A stretch of 16,225 nt of DNA from an uncultured Eubacteriales bacterium (GTDB lineage: Bacteria; Bacillota; Clostridia; Oscillospirales; Acutalibacteraceae). Below, piece after piece: positions 6,562-13,177 of the stretch; position 1 is the stretch's first letter; every line of letters begins with the position of its first letter. The notes below the pieces were generated by a model. That model saw only the letters and a program-made list of their open reading frames with translations, did not search any database and was not told the origin of the DNA. Made by a program: the position numbers and the translations under genes. The stretch is from the NCBI GenBank assembly GCA_934476025.1, contig CAKSNI010000004.1, positions 1 to 16,225 on the forward strand. Reading direction: 5' to 3'.

Positions 6562-6580
6562 ACCAATCCCCACCTTTTAC

Positions 6581-6597
6581 AATTAGCTTACGCTAAC
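6581..6597 (-). promoter_or_regulatory. Operator copy 1 (TTAGC-N4-GCTAA palindrome), nearest feoA
   Basis: On the minus strand this reads GTTAGCGTAAGCTAATT. The TTAGC arms are perfectly inverted (6583-6587 with 6592-6596) around four bases. It lies in the leader about 20 bp before the start codon, just upstream of the ribosome site. The same 17-bp pattern, differing only in the central four bases, recurs at 6634 and 6691. The TTAG/CTAA arms are reminiscent of boxes bound by DtxR/IdeR/MntR-type metal-dependent repressors. Confidence 0.7.
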
Positions 6598-6613
6598 TCT
6601 TTTGCCGAAAATC

Positions 6614-6631
6614 AGCTGCCCATCGGCAGCT
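6614..6631 (-). other. Leader hairpin between operators 1 and 2
   Basis: AGCTGCC (6614-6620) pairs perfectly with GGCAGCT (6625-6631) around a four-base loop. On the minus-strand transcript it is followed by GATTTTCGG. The U run is short, so it is at best a weak terminator. The same order of stem then GATTTT occurs at the next hairpin. Confidence 0.55.
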
Positions 6632-6633
6632 CC

Positions 6634-6650
6634 AATTAGCAATCGCTAAC
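6634..6650 (-). promoter_or_regulatory. Operator copy 2 (TTAGC-N4-GCTAA palindrome)
   Basis: On the minus strand this reads GTTAGCGATTGCTAATT, with perfect TTAGC arms (6636-6640 with 6645-6649). Its centre is 53 bp from copy 1 and 57 bp from copy 3, about five helical turns each. Confidence 0.7.
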
Positions 6651-6668
6651 CTACGAAACAAAATCGGA

Positions 6669-6683
6669 CCGCCCTTCCGGCGG
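6669..6683 (-). other. Leader hairpin between operators 2 and 3
   Basis: CCGCC (6669-6673) pairs with GGCGG (6679-6683) around five bases. On the minus strand the transcript runs CCGCC, loop, GGCGG and then TCCGATTTTG. It occupies the same place in its repeat unit as the stem at 6614-6631, although the stem bases themselves differ. Confidence 0.5.
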
Positions 6684-6690
6684 CACTCAA

Positions 6691-6707
6691 AATTAGCCTT
6701 TGCTAAC
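6691..6707 (-). promoter_or_regulatory. Operator copy 3, overlapping the feo transcription start
   Basis: On the minus strand this reads GTTAGCAAAGGCTAATT, with perfect TTAGC arms (6693-6697 with 6702-6706). It begins about 7 bp downstream of the -10 box, so a bound protein would cover the start site. That position fits a repressor, plausibly iron-responsive because the genes it controls import iron. Confidence 0.75.
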
Positions 6708-6714
6708 TATCAAT

Positions 6715-6743
6715 ACTATAGTCGATTTTTCCCGATTTGTCAA
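6715..6743 (-). promoter_or_regulatory. Strong sigma-A-type promoter of the feo operon
   Basis: On the minus strand a perfect TTGACA (6738-6743) is followed after 17 bp by TATAGT (6715-6720), five of six matches to the -10 consensus. An A/T tract (AAAAAATTTTTG on the minus strand, about 6752-6763) lies some 8-20 bp upstream of the -35 and could act as an UP element. The start site should fall near 6708. Such a near-consensus promoter would be strong unless repressed, which fits the operators downstream. The rest of the 6574-6906 gap holds the leader just described, a weak CTGCCCA/TGGGCAG inverted repeat (6777-6783 with 6802-6808), and the terminator at 6846. Confidence 0.85.
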
Positions 6744-6845
6744 CCCGTCCGCAAAAATTTTTTCAATTTCGTCACTCTGCCCAAATTCCTTCCCTTTGCA
6801 ATGGGCAGCCAATATTCAAAACAGCAAAAAGCAATTCAAAAGTCA

Positions 6846-6874
6846 AAGCGGCTGCAAAAAAGCCGCAGCCGCTT
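6846..6874 (-). terminator. Terminator hairpin after the transketolase genes
   Basis: AAGCGGCTGC (6846-6855) pairs perfectly with GCAGCCGCTT (6865-6874) around nine bases. An alternative GCGGCT/AGCCGC pairing is possible inside it. On the minus strand the stem is followed by T-rich but interrupted sequence (TTGACTTTTGAATTGC...). It lies about 33 bp after the transketolase stop, at the end of the long housekeeping run and before the feo promoter. The broken T tract lowers confidence. Confidence 0.65.
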
Positions 6875-6906
6875 GTGTGTAACCGAAACAATAAAGGCAA
6901 CCCGAA

Positions 6907-7857
6907 TCAGCCTTTTTTGGCGCGAATCGCCGCCTTGGCCTTTTCGGCGATATCTTTGCCGCGAAGCCCGAAGGTATCCAGCAATTCGTTGGCCGGACCG
7001 GAAGTGCCGAAGGTGTCGTAAACACCGAGTTTGTAAACCGGAACCGGGTAATTTTCCGCGAGGAATTCGCAAACGGCACCACCCAGGCCTCCGATCACCG
7101 AATGTTCTTCGGCCGTAACCAGTGCGCCGGTTTCCCGGGCTGCTTTCAGCAAAATTTCCGTATCCAAGGGTTTGATAGTCGCCATATTGATCACCCGCGC
7201 AGAAATGCCTTCCGCCTTCAGCAAATCATAGGCAATCAAAGCCTCAGCCACCATCAGGCCGCTTGCCACAATGGTGACATCCTTACCCGACCGCAGTTCG
7301 ACCCCTTTCCCGATTTCAAACCGGTAATCCTCATCAAAAATCACCGGAACCGCCAAACGGCCGAACCGCATATAAACCGGGCCATCGGATTCATAGGCCG
7401 CCCGAACGGCTTTGACGCCCTCGGTGTAATCGGCCGGGTTGATAATGGTCATACCCGGAATGGTACGCATCAGAGCGATATCCTCGCAGCACTGGTGGGT
7501 TGCGCCGTCCTCGCCGACCGAAATGCCGGCATGGGTAGCACCGATTACCACATTCAGATGCGGATATCCGATGGCATTGCGAACCTGTTCATAAGCACGG
7601 CCGGCAGCAAACATTGCAAAAGAGCTGCAAAATACTTTTTTGCCGGTGGCGGCAATGCCGGCGGCAATGCCCATCATATTCTGTTCGGCGATCCCACAAT
7701 CATAAAAGCGGTCCGGGAAAGCCTTTTTAAATTTTCCGGTACGGGTAGCTTCCGCCAGATCGGCATCCATCACCACAAAATCTCCGTGTTCTTTTCCCAA
7801 TTGAATCAGCGCGTCCCCGTAAGCGTCACGGGTTGCCTTTTTGATAACCTCTGCCAT
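6907..7857 (-). CDS. Transketolase, C-terminal subunit
   Basis: At 316 residues this is the usual size for the C-terminal half of a split transketolase. It contains the pyrimidine-binding domain of thiamine diphosphate enzymes and the C-terminal transketolase domain. FYDCGIAEQNMMGIAAGIAATG (51-72) carries Glu58, the residue that activates the cofactor. THAGISVGEDGATHQCCEDIALMRTIPGM (about 108-136) and the ATIKPLD segment near 225 are also family blocks. It combines with the N-terminal subunit encoded 17 bp upstream to make the active site, transferring two-carbon ketol units in the non-oxidative pentose phosphate pathway. GGGGAGGA precedes the ATG. DXS and pyruvate dehydrogenase E1-beta share the fold, but the split arrangement and the partner sequence favour transketolase. 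Confidence 0.93.
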   Translation of the reverse strand: MAEVIKKATRDAYGDALIQLGKEHGDFVVMDADLAEATRTGKFKKAFPDRFYDCGIAEQNMMGIAAGIAATGKKVFCSSFAMFAAGRAYEQVRNAIGYPHLNVVIGATHAGISVGEDGATHQCCEDIALMRTIPGMTIINPADYTEGVKAVRAAYESDGPVYMRFGRLAVPVIFDEDYRFEIGKGVELRSGKDVTIVASGLMVAEALIAYDLLKAEGISARVINMATIKPLDTEILLKAARETGALVTAEEHSVIGGLGGAVCEFLAENYPVPVYKLGVYDTFGTSGPANELLDTFGLRGKDIAEKAKAAIRAKKG

Positions 7858-7874
7858 ATTTATTGTCCTCCCCG

Positions 7875-8714
7875 TTAATCAAGAGCCGCAAGCTGCTCAT
7901 TGAGTTCCTTCATTGCACATTCGAATTCTTCGTCATTCGGGGCTTTTCCGTGCCATCCGCAGGCATTTTCCATATACGAAACCCCTTTACCTTTAACGGT
8001 TTTGGCAACGATGCAAACCGGCTTGCCGCTAACGGTTTTGGCCTGTTTGACAGCCTGTTCGATTTGTTCAAAATCATTTCCGTCAATGGTCAGTACCTCA
8101 AAACCGAAGGCTTTGAATTTTTCATCAATCGGAGCCGGAGAGTTGACTTCGTCGCAGGTTCCGTCAATTTGCAGATTGTTAAAATCCACAAATACCGTCA
8201 GATTATCCAGTTTTTTGTTGCCGGCAAACATAGCCGCTTCCCAAACCTGACCTTCTTCACATTCGCCGTCCCCGAGAACGGTGTAAACGCGATAGGAGTC
8301 CCCGAAATGTTTTGCGGAAAGAGCCATTCCGACCGCAGCGGAAATTCCCTGGCCGAGAGAACCGGACGACATATCCACCCCCGGGATATGCTTCATATCC
8401 GGATGGCCCTGAAGCCGGGCACCGGTATGCCGCAGAGTCAGCAATTCCGACGGATCAAAATAGCCGCGATGCGCCAACACCGAATAGAGAGCCGGCGCGG
8501 CATGGCCTTTGGAAAGAACCAGCCGATCGCGATCAGGCTTTTTCGGATTTTTCGGGTCGATATTCATTTCCTCAAAATAAAGATAGGTCAGAATATCGGC
8601 ACAGGAAAGCGACCCTCCCGGATGACCGGCTTTGGCGCTGTGAACCGATTCCACGATCCCGATCCGAACTTTTGTTGCCAGGCGTTGTAACTCTTTTTTC
8701 TTTGCTTGTTCCAT
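7875..8714 (-). CDS. Transketolase, N-terminal subunit
   Basis: The 279-residue protein is the pyrophosphate-binding half of a split transketolase. Blocks seen are SAKAGHPGGSLSCADIL (26-42), LSKGHAAPALYS (67-78), DMSSGSLGQGISAAVGMA (114-131) and the thiamine diphosphate/Mg2+ motif GDGECEEGQVWEA with NN about 20 residues later (148-180). It needs the C-terminal subunit encoded next for activity. I chose the ATG at 8714 because AAAGGGTG lies about 6 bp upstream; the GTG at 8735 would overlap that site and add seven unsupported residues. A 65-bp gap separates it from the HAD gene upstream, in which I see no convincing promoter, so it is probably co-transcribed. Confidence 0.93.
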   Translation of the reverse strand: MEQAKKKELQRLATKVRIGIVESVHSAKAGHPGGSLSCADILTYLYFEEMNIDPKNPKKPDRDRLVLSKGHAAPALYSVLAHRGYFDPSELLTLRHTGARLQGHPDMKHIPGVDMSSGSLGQGISAAVGMALSAKHFGDSYRVYTVLGDGECEEGQVWEAAMFAGNKKLDNLTVFVDFNNLQIDGTCDEVNSPAPIDEKFKAFGFEVLTIDGNDFEQIEQAVKQAKTVSGKPVCIVAKTVKGKGVSYMENACGWHGKAPNDEEFECAMKELNEQLAALD

Positions 8715-8779
8715 TGATTGCACCCTTTCCACCAAACGGAAACCCGTCGGTTGACTTTTTGACCGCCATTGCCGTTCCC

Positions 8780-9631
8780 TTACTCTTCGGAGGCGTTGCC
8801 GCAGCGGTACTGCTGAAATAAATATTCAATAAAGTCGGCTACCGCACCGTTTTGACAGGTACCGCCGACGAAATTGCACTGTTTTCGGATATTCTCCGGA
8901 GCATCTGCCACGCTGGCCGCACAATCGGCCGCCTGCAGCATTCCGAGATCGTTATCATAATCCCCTATCGCAAAAAATCCGCCTTTTCGAACCGATAAGA
9001 AAGAAAGCATTGTTTTCACTCCGGCCGCCTTGTCGGTGCCGCTCGGAAGCTGTTCCAGATAATACCGCGGAATACCGTCGATACAGCAGGAGCTTTCCGT
9101 AAAGGTACAGGGTAAGCCGAGTTCCTGCGCCTCCCGGCAAACCTCCCGGCAGCGCCGGGCATCTTCAAATAAGGCCAACGCCTTATTCCAGGGAAGCCGC
9201 ATCAAAGAATCCCGGTCGGTCCGCAACCCACGAAGTGACTCGTACGCAAGGTGATCCAACACCTCTTGGGTCTCATGAACAATATACGGATCGGTTTTCA
9301 CATACGCTTCCGCCCCGATTTCGCAAAATCGATCGGTAAGGGAAAACAGAAACTGTTTGGCACGCGGATCCAGTGTTTTTTCCGATAAAACCGCATTGTT
9401 TGAAAAATCGTAAACCATTCCGCCGTTATACAGCACCGAAAGGGTGACGCAGCCGATTTCCTCGGCAATCGGCCGGGCCGCCAAAGGGCTTCGCCCGCTG
9501 GCTAAACAGAAAGATCCCCCGGCCTGCACAAAGCGATGAATGGCTTCAAGGTTCCGGGAACAGAGCCGATTATTATTGATTAAGGTTCCGTCAATATCCG
9601 ATGCCAGAACACAGCCTTCAAAGAGTTTCAT
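8780..9631 (-). CDS. Cof-type HAD-superfamily phosphatase
   Basis: The 283-residue protein belongs to the HAD IIB (Cof/YidA-like) phosphatases. Motif I is ASDIDGTLI (10-18) with the nucleophilic Asp and the assisting Asp, motif II is the Ser in LASGRSP, and motif IV is IGDYDNDLGML, followed by AASVADAPENIRKQC. A large cap domain lies between. These enzymes typically dephosphorylate sugar phosphates, FMN or related metabolites; the substrate cannot be predicted here. The ATG at 9631 is supported by AAAGGAA about 9 bp upstream. The open frame extends to 9703, but those extra residues lack a ribosome site and precede the conserved HAD start. The gene overlaps the rluD end by 14 bp. Confidence 0.9.
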   Translation of the reverse strand: MKLFEGCVLASDIDGTLINNNRLCSRNLEAIHRFVQAGGSFCLASGRSPLAARPIAEEIGCVTLSVLYNGGMVYDFSNNAVLSEKTLDPRAKQFLFSLTDRFCEIGAEAYVKTDPYIVHETQEVLDHLAYESLRGLRTDRDSLMRLPWNKALALFEDARRCREVCREAQELGLPCTFTESSCCIDGIPRYYLEQLPSGTDKAAGVKTMLSFLSVRKGGFFAIGDYDNDLGMLQAADCAASVADAPENIRKQCNFVGGTCQNGAVADFIEYLFQQYRCGNASEE

Positions 9632-10538
9632 TCGGAAAATTCCTTTCAAGAAAACGGACAAAATAAGGAGGCAACGGGCTGTCAAATTCCAAATAACGGC
9701 CACTGACCGGATGGATAAACCCGATCTTTTTGGCGTGCAGACACTGCCCGTTCAGTTCGGTAATGCATTTCCTGGGGCCGTATACCGGATCGCCGGCAAC
9801 CGGATGACCGAGATAAGCCATATGGACCCGGATCTGATGAGTACGCCCCGTTTCCAGGCGAAGCCGAAGATGAGAAAACGCCGGGCCTTCCCGAACCACC
9901 GTATAGTGAGTCACCGCCGGCTTACTGTTTTCAAAAACCACCGCCATTTGCTTGCGTTTCATCGGGTGACGGCCGATCGGAGCATCGACCGTTCCGGTCG
10001 GTTCCCGAAATTTTCCGTATACCACCGCTTCGTATTCCCGTAAAAAAGAATGTTCCCGAATTTGCTCGCTGAGCTTTAAATGGGCATGATCGTTTTTGGC
10101 CACCATTAAAAGCCCACTGGTATCTTTGTCAATCCGATGAACAATCCCCGGGCGCATCACGCCGCCAATGCCCGAGAGAGAACCGCGGCAGTGATAAAGC
10201 AACGCATTGACAAGAGTTCCGGTAAGATTCCCGGGAGCGGGATGCACAACCATTCCCTTGGGTTTATTCACCACCAGCAGGTCATGGTCTTCGTAAACAA
10301 TATCCAACGGGATATTCTCCGCTTCCACCGCAAGTTCCTTTGGCTGCGGAACCGTCAGAACCACTTCATCCCCCGGCTTGAGCCGATAATTTTTGGAAGA
10401 AACCGGTTGTCGGTTGACGGTTACGCTCCCCTCTTCAATCATTCGAACCAGGTGAGAGCGTGTCCATTCGCTTTCACGGGACAGGAAGGCATCCAGCCGT
10501 TCTACCCGATCGGCCGAAAACGTACAAACCTGCCGCAT
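9618..10538 (-). CDS. RluA/RluD-family large-subunit rRNA pseudouridine synthase
   Basis: The 306-residue protein has an N-terminal S4 RNA-binding domain (about 12-65) and a RluA-type catalytic domain. The signature HRIDKDTSGLLMVAKND (134-150) contains Asp137 as the expected nucleophile. Further blocks are VVNKPKGMVVHPAPG (89-103) and LETGRTHQIRVHMAYLGHPVAGDPVYG. The S4-plus-catalytic layout and length match RluD, which modifies helix 69 of 23S rRNA, but the exact target sites vary between paralogues. The ATG overlaps the lspA stop as TGATG, and an AAGGGCG lies just upstream within lspA. The lspA-rluD pairing is common in Gram-positive genomes. Confidence 0.93.
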   Translation of the reverse strand: MRQVCTFSADRVERLDAFLSRESEWTRSHLVRMIEEGSVTVNRQPVSSKNYRLKPGDEVVLTVPQPKELAVEAENIPLDIVYEDHDLLVVNKPKGMVVHPAPGNLTGTLVNALLYHCRGSLSGIGGVMRPGIVHRIDKDTSGLLMVAKNDHAHLKLSEQIREHSFLREYEAVVYGKFREPTGTVDAPIGRHPMKRKQMAVVFENSKPAVTHYTVVREGPAFSHLRLRLETGRTHQIRVHMAYLGHPVAGDPVYGPRKCITELNGQCLHAKKIGFIHPVSGRYLEFDSPLPPYFVRFLERNFPNETL

Positions 10539-11032
10539 CAGCGAACGCCCTTTTTCAGGCGGGCATCACGAAGGGTATCCAACACGAAACAAAGAACCAA
10601 AAGGCCGGCACCGATCACAATGGCGCAGTCCGCCAAATTAAATACCGGGAAACGGATGAATTCAAAATGGAGAAAATCCACCACTTTGCCGTGACGGAAA
10701 ATCCGGTCAATCATATTGCCGAGGCCGCCGCTGAGAATCAGGCACATCGCCCAAAAAAGCAATTTGTTTTTGGTACCCAGTTTCAAGATCATCGCCACGC
10801 AAATGAGCATAATCAAAATCGTTACCGAAAGTAAAATCCAGGTGTGGCCCTCCAAAAAGCCCCAGGCTCCCCCCTCATTGTGGATATACCAAAAGCCGAG
10901 AAAGCCGGGCAAAAAGGCCTTAGAAGAATTGTATGCCATGCCGGATACAACCAGATATTTGGTAAACTGATCGGCCGCCAGGAACAATCCCCCGCAAACC
11001 ATAGCCAGAATATAGCTGATCAAAAAAATCAT
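10538..11032 (-). CDS. lspA: Signal peptidase II (prolipoprotein signal peptidase)
   Basis: LspA cuts the signal peptide from lipidated prolipoproteins in the membrane. The protein has four hydrophobic helices and both catalytic Asp blocks: GNMIDRIF and FNLADCAIV. The early block AADQFTKYLV and NEGGAWGFL are also typical. The start is uncertain. The open frame extends to 11077. The ATG at 11032 gives 164 residues, but GGAGG sits only 1-2 bp upstream, which is too close. A TTG at 11023 has that same site at about 9 bp and may be the true start. I give the ATG as the conventional choice. The gene is followed by rluD with a one-base overlap. Confidence 0.92.
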   Translation of the reverse strand: MIFLISYILAMVCGGLFLAADQFTKYLVVSGMAYNSSKAFLPGFLGFWYIHNEGGAWGFLEGHTWILLSVTILIMLICVAMILKLGTKNKLLFWAMCLILSGGLGNMIDRIFRHGKVVDFLHFEFIRFPVFNLADCAIVIGAGLLVLCFVLDTLRDARLKKGVR

Positions 11033-11121
11033 TCCTCCCGTTATGTTGCCATCCCCCTGCCGCACGAAGGAGATCAATCAATCCCCCCTGTTTTACGGGC
11101 GACGGATTCGGAATTTTTGAA

Positions 11122-11892
11122 TTACTTCCGGAAGAATTTTCCCCCGCCGTTCTTGGCTTCACCGGAAGAAGCCTGATTGTCTTCTTTTTTTTCAGCCTTT
11201 TCCTCGGCTTTGTCTTCCTCTTTTTTTCCTTCGGATTTTTTTTCGGAAGATTCTTTAGCCGGCTGCGGCGCATCTTTCGGAGCAACAGCCTCTTTGGCAA
11301 CCGCTTCCACATCCAGCGGCTGGCTGACAATGACCTGTGCCGCTTTGGCAGCCGCCTGAGCATCCACCATGGCCGCATCCGGGAAGGATTCTACCGAAGC
11401 CATTTCCGCCTTCAGCTGCTCAAGAACCGACATCCGGAAATCACGAATTTCAATCCGGATTTTATCAAACGAAGCCTGCTGCTGTTCGACAGCGGCAGCA
11501 GCCGCCGCCAGCATGGCTGTTTTTTCTTTTTCGTGTTCGGTGCGGAAATCTGCCATTTCCCGATCTAATTCCGCCTTGGTTTGTTCGTTTTCTTTACGGA
11601 TGCGTTCGCCGTCTGCTAAAATTTCATTCCGTTTGGCGTTGGCATCGGCAATGGTTTTTTCCGCCATACGCTGAGCCGAAAGCAACACACTGTTGATGCT
11701 GGCCTTTTCTCCCTTGAGTTCATCGAGTTCCTTTTTCATTTCGTCCACTTTGGACTGGAATTTTTTCATCCGGCTTTCGTATTCCTCATAATCGCCGGCA
11801 ATTTTTTTCATCAGGGCATTGACCTCCTCGGCCTTATAGCCCCCCATCCCTTTGTTGAATTTGACATTGCGAATTTCGTTTGCGCTGAACAT
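11122..11892 (-). CDS. divIVA: DivIVA-domain cell division/polarity protein
   Basis: The 256-residue protein begins MFSANEIRNVKFNKGMGGYKAEEVNALMKKI, which matches the N-terminal lipid-binding DivIVA segment (xFxxxxxGYxxxEVdxFl pattern). A long coiled coil runs from about 30 to 180. DivIVA proteins recognise negatively curved membrane at septa and poles and recruit other factors. Its last 55-60 residues form a low-complexity tail rich in Lys, Glu, Ala and Ser (EKKSEGKKEEDKAEEKAEKK), ending GGGKFFRK, likely disordered and with no clear function. The membrane-contacting aromatic is Phe at 2 here. The gene lies between ylmH and lspA, its standard place in Firmicutes. AAGGGAG precedes the ATG by about 10 bp. 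Confidence 0.92.
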   Translation of the reverse strand: MFSANEIRNVKFNKGMGGYKAEEVNALMKKIAGDYEEYESRMKKFQSKVDEMKKELDELKGEKASINSVLLSAQRMAEKTIADANAKRNEILADGERIRKENEQTKAELDREMADFRTEHEKEKTAMLAAAAAAVEQQQASFDKIRIEIRDFRMSVLEQLKAEMASVESFPDAAMVDAQAAAKAAQVIVSQPLDVEAVAKEAVAPKDAPQPAKESSEKKSEGKKEEDKAEEKAEKKEDNQASSGEAKNGGGKFFRK

Positions 11893-11908
11893 AGTATAAA
11901 AACTCCCT

Positions 11909-12646
11909 TCAGGTATACTTCGAATATTTCAGGATCACTCTCCCTTTTTTGGAGAGATCACCACATTCATCAATTTTAAATTTTCCGTATTTCCGAACGG
12001 AAATCTCATCTCCCTGGGCGACCGTTGCCGTCGGTTTTGTTACCGCCAGCCCGTTTTTGATCACAGCATTGTCGGCAATGAGCGCAAGCGCTGCCGCCCG
12101 TGAAGTTCCGATCAATTCCGAAACCACCGCATCCAATCGCAGAGAAGACACGGTTCCGGATTTTTCCGTCAGGGTTGCGTGCTGCGGCAAAGGCAGAGAA
12201 AAGCCCTCGATCACCCGAACCCCGACCCGGCCGATTTTCCCGATCTGCCCGGCCGCAAACCGGGCAACCGCCGGAAGCAAAAACACCACCGCGCGCCCCG
12301 GTTCAAGTAAAATATCCCCTACCGATTCCCGGGTAAGCCCCAACGCCATCAGACTGCCGAGAACATCCCGGTGGCCCAGTCTGTCACAGGGGCGGTATGT
12401 AAAGGTCAAAGCTGCGATCTCGGCAGTTTGATACGGATCGTCGCACCAGTCCGGCAGAGCAAAAAACAGTTGCCGTTCAGCGCCCGGGTATCCCCCGAAA
12501 AAAGCGGTTTTAGCCCCCTTTAAACAGGGAAAGCCGGCCACCTGCGCCGCCTCAGCGGCGTTCAAAAAGCCTACGGTATGAATTTTCCCGGTTTTTTCAC
12601 ATAAGCCGACCGCGTCCTCAATTCTGGCGCGAAGCGGAAATTCCAT
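11909..12646 (-). CDS. ylmH: YlmH-family S4 RNA-binding protein
   Basis: The roughly 245-residue protein has the YlmH layout: an N-terminal region, a central RRM-like domain with HRDVLGSLMALGLTRESVGDILL, and a C-terminal S4 domain containing LRLDAVVSELIGTSRAAALALIADNAVIKNG. YlmH proteins bind ribosomal complexes and in Bacillus have been linked to ribosome quality control; an earlier idea was a role in division because of the gene position. The start is ambiguous. The ATG at 12646 has GGCGG 12 bp upstream, while a TTG at 12655 overlaps the sepF stop and sits 3 bp from the same site. Either way it is translationally close to sepF and 16 bp from divIVA. Confidence 0.9.
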   Translation of the reverse strand: MEFPLRARIEDAVGLCEKTGKIHTVGFLNAAEAAQVAGFPCLKGAKTAFFGGYPGAERQLFFALPDWCDDPYQTAEIAALTFTYRPCDRLGHRDVLGSLMALGLTRESVGDILLEPGRAVVFLLPAVARFAAGQIGKIGRVGVRVIEGFSLPLPQHATLTEKSGTVSSLRLDAVVSELIGTSRAAALALIADNAVIKNGLAVTKPTATVAQGDEISVRKYGKFKIDECGDLSKKGRVILKYSKYT

Positions 12647-12651
12647 CTTGC

Positions 12652-13158
12652 TCAATATCCGCCGTTATAACCGGAATAACTGCCGGTATCGTATTCATCC
12701 CCGGTGGTTTCACCGCTGATGTCCACATCACTCGGTGCCAGCACAAAAGTATTGTTGGCCGCTTTGCGCAGGGTTCCGTTGCGGGCATAGGCCACCCCGC
12801 TGAAGAAGTCAATAATCCGACGGGAAAGATCATGATCCGCGCGTTCCAAATTCAAAATAATGGTCTTTTTGGCGCAATACTGATCAGTAATGGAAGTGAC
12901 ATCCTCAAAGCGTTCCGGCTTGACCAGAACCACCTCCATCGAACCCTGGCTGAACGGAACGGTTTTGGAGCGCCGATCAAAAGAGGTTCTTGCTGTTTCC
13001 CGCTTCACGGGAGCTTCCCGCTGTTCTCTTTCCCGTTCTCTTTCCTTTTCCTTTCGGGGAGCCTTTTTTTCCGGTTCACCGGTTTCTTCGATATCGTCAT
13101 CGTCGTAATCGTCTTCATTGACATTCATCAGGTTTTTGATGCCGTTCCAAAGTCCCAT
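12652..13158 (-). CDS. sepF: Cell division protein SepF
   Basis: SepF anchors FtsZ to the membrane and shapes the septum in Gram-positive bacteria. This 168-residue protein has the amphipathic membrane-targeting helix MGLWNGIKNLMN at the start. A charged linker follows (EDDYDDDDIEE, then KEKEREREREQRE), and the SepF core occupies about 72-146: MEVVLVKPERFEDVTSITDQYCAKKTIILNLE...RRIIDFFSGVAYARNG. It ends in a Gly/Tyr/Ser-rich tail. AAAAGGAGAAG precedes the ATG. It lies 19 bp after yggS and touches ylmH, the standard order. Confidence 0.95.
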   Translation of the reverse strand: MGLWNGIKNLMNVNEDDYDDDDIEETGEPEKKAPRKEKEREREREQREAPVKRETARTSFDRRSKTVPFSQGSMEVVLVKPERFEDVTSITDQYCAKKTIILNLERADHDLSRRIIDFFSGVAYARNGTLRKAANNTFVLAPSDVDISGETTGDEYDTGSYSGYNGGY

Positions 13159-13177
13159 AATTTCTTCTCCTTTTCAC

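Noticed and set aside
6581..6707. Possible CRISPR array from three spaced repeats
   Set aside because: The repeats are 17 bp palindromes with a variable centre, the intervals themselves align with one another, no cas genes are present, and they sit at a promoter. Operators explain them better.
6700..7118. Overlapping plus-strand frames of 60-105 codons across the feo promoter and the transketolase end
   Set aside because: They span the promoter, operator and terminator elements and the antisense of tktC, and no ribosome site or homology is apparent.
7102..8690. Long plus-strand frames opposite both transketolase genes
   Set aside because: Both are mirrors of genes with intact thiamine diphosphate motifs. 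Repeated long antisense frames across this window are a composition effect.
8736..8779. Possible promoter or terminator between the HAD gene and tktN
   Set aside because: On the minus strand I found no TTGACA/TATAAT pair with 16-18 bp spacing and no stable stem with a T tract.
9632..9703. 24-residue extension of the HAD phosphatase
   Set aside because: It lies within rluD and lacks a ribosome site. The HAD family normally starts a few residues before the DIDGT motif, as from the ATG at 9631.
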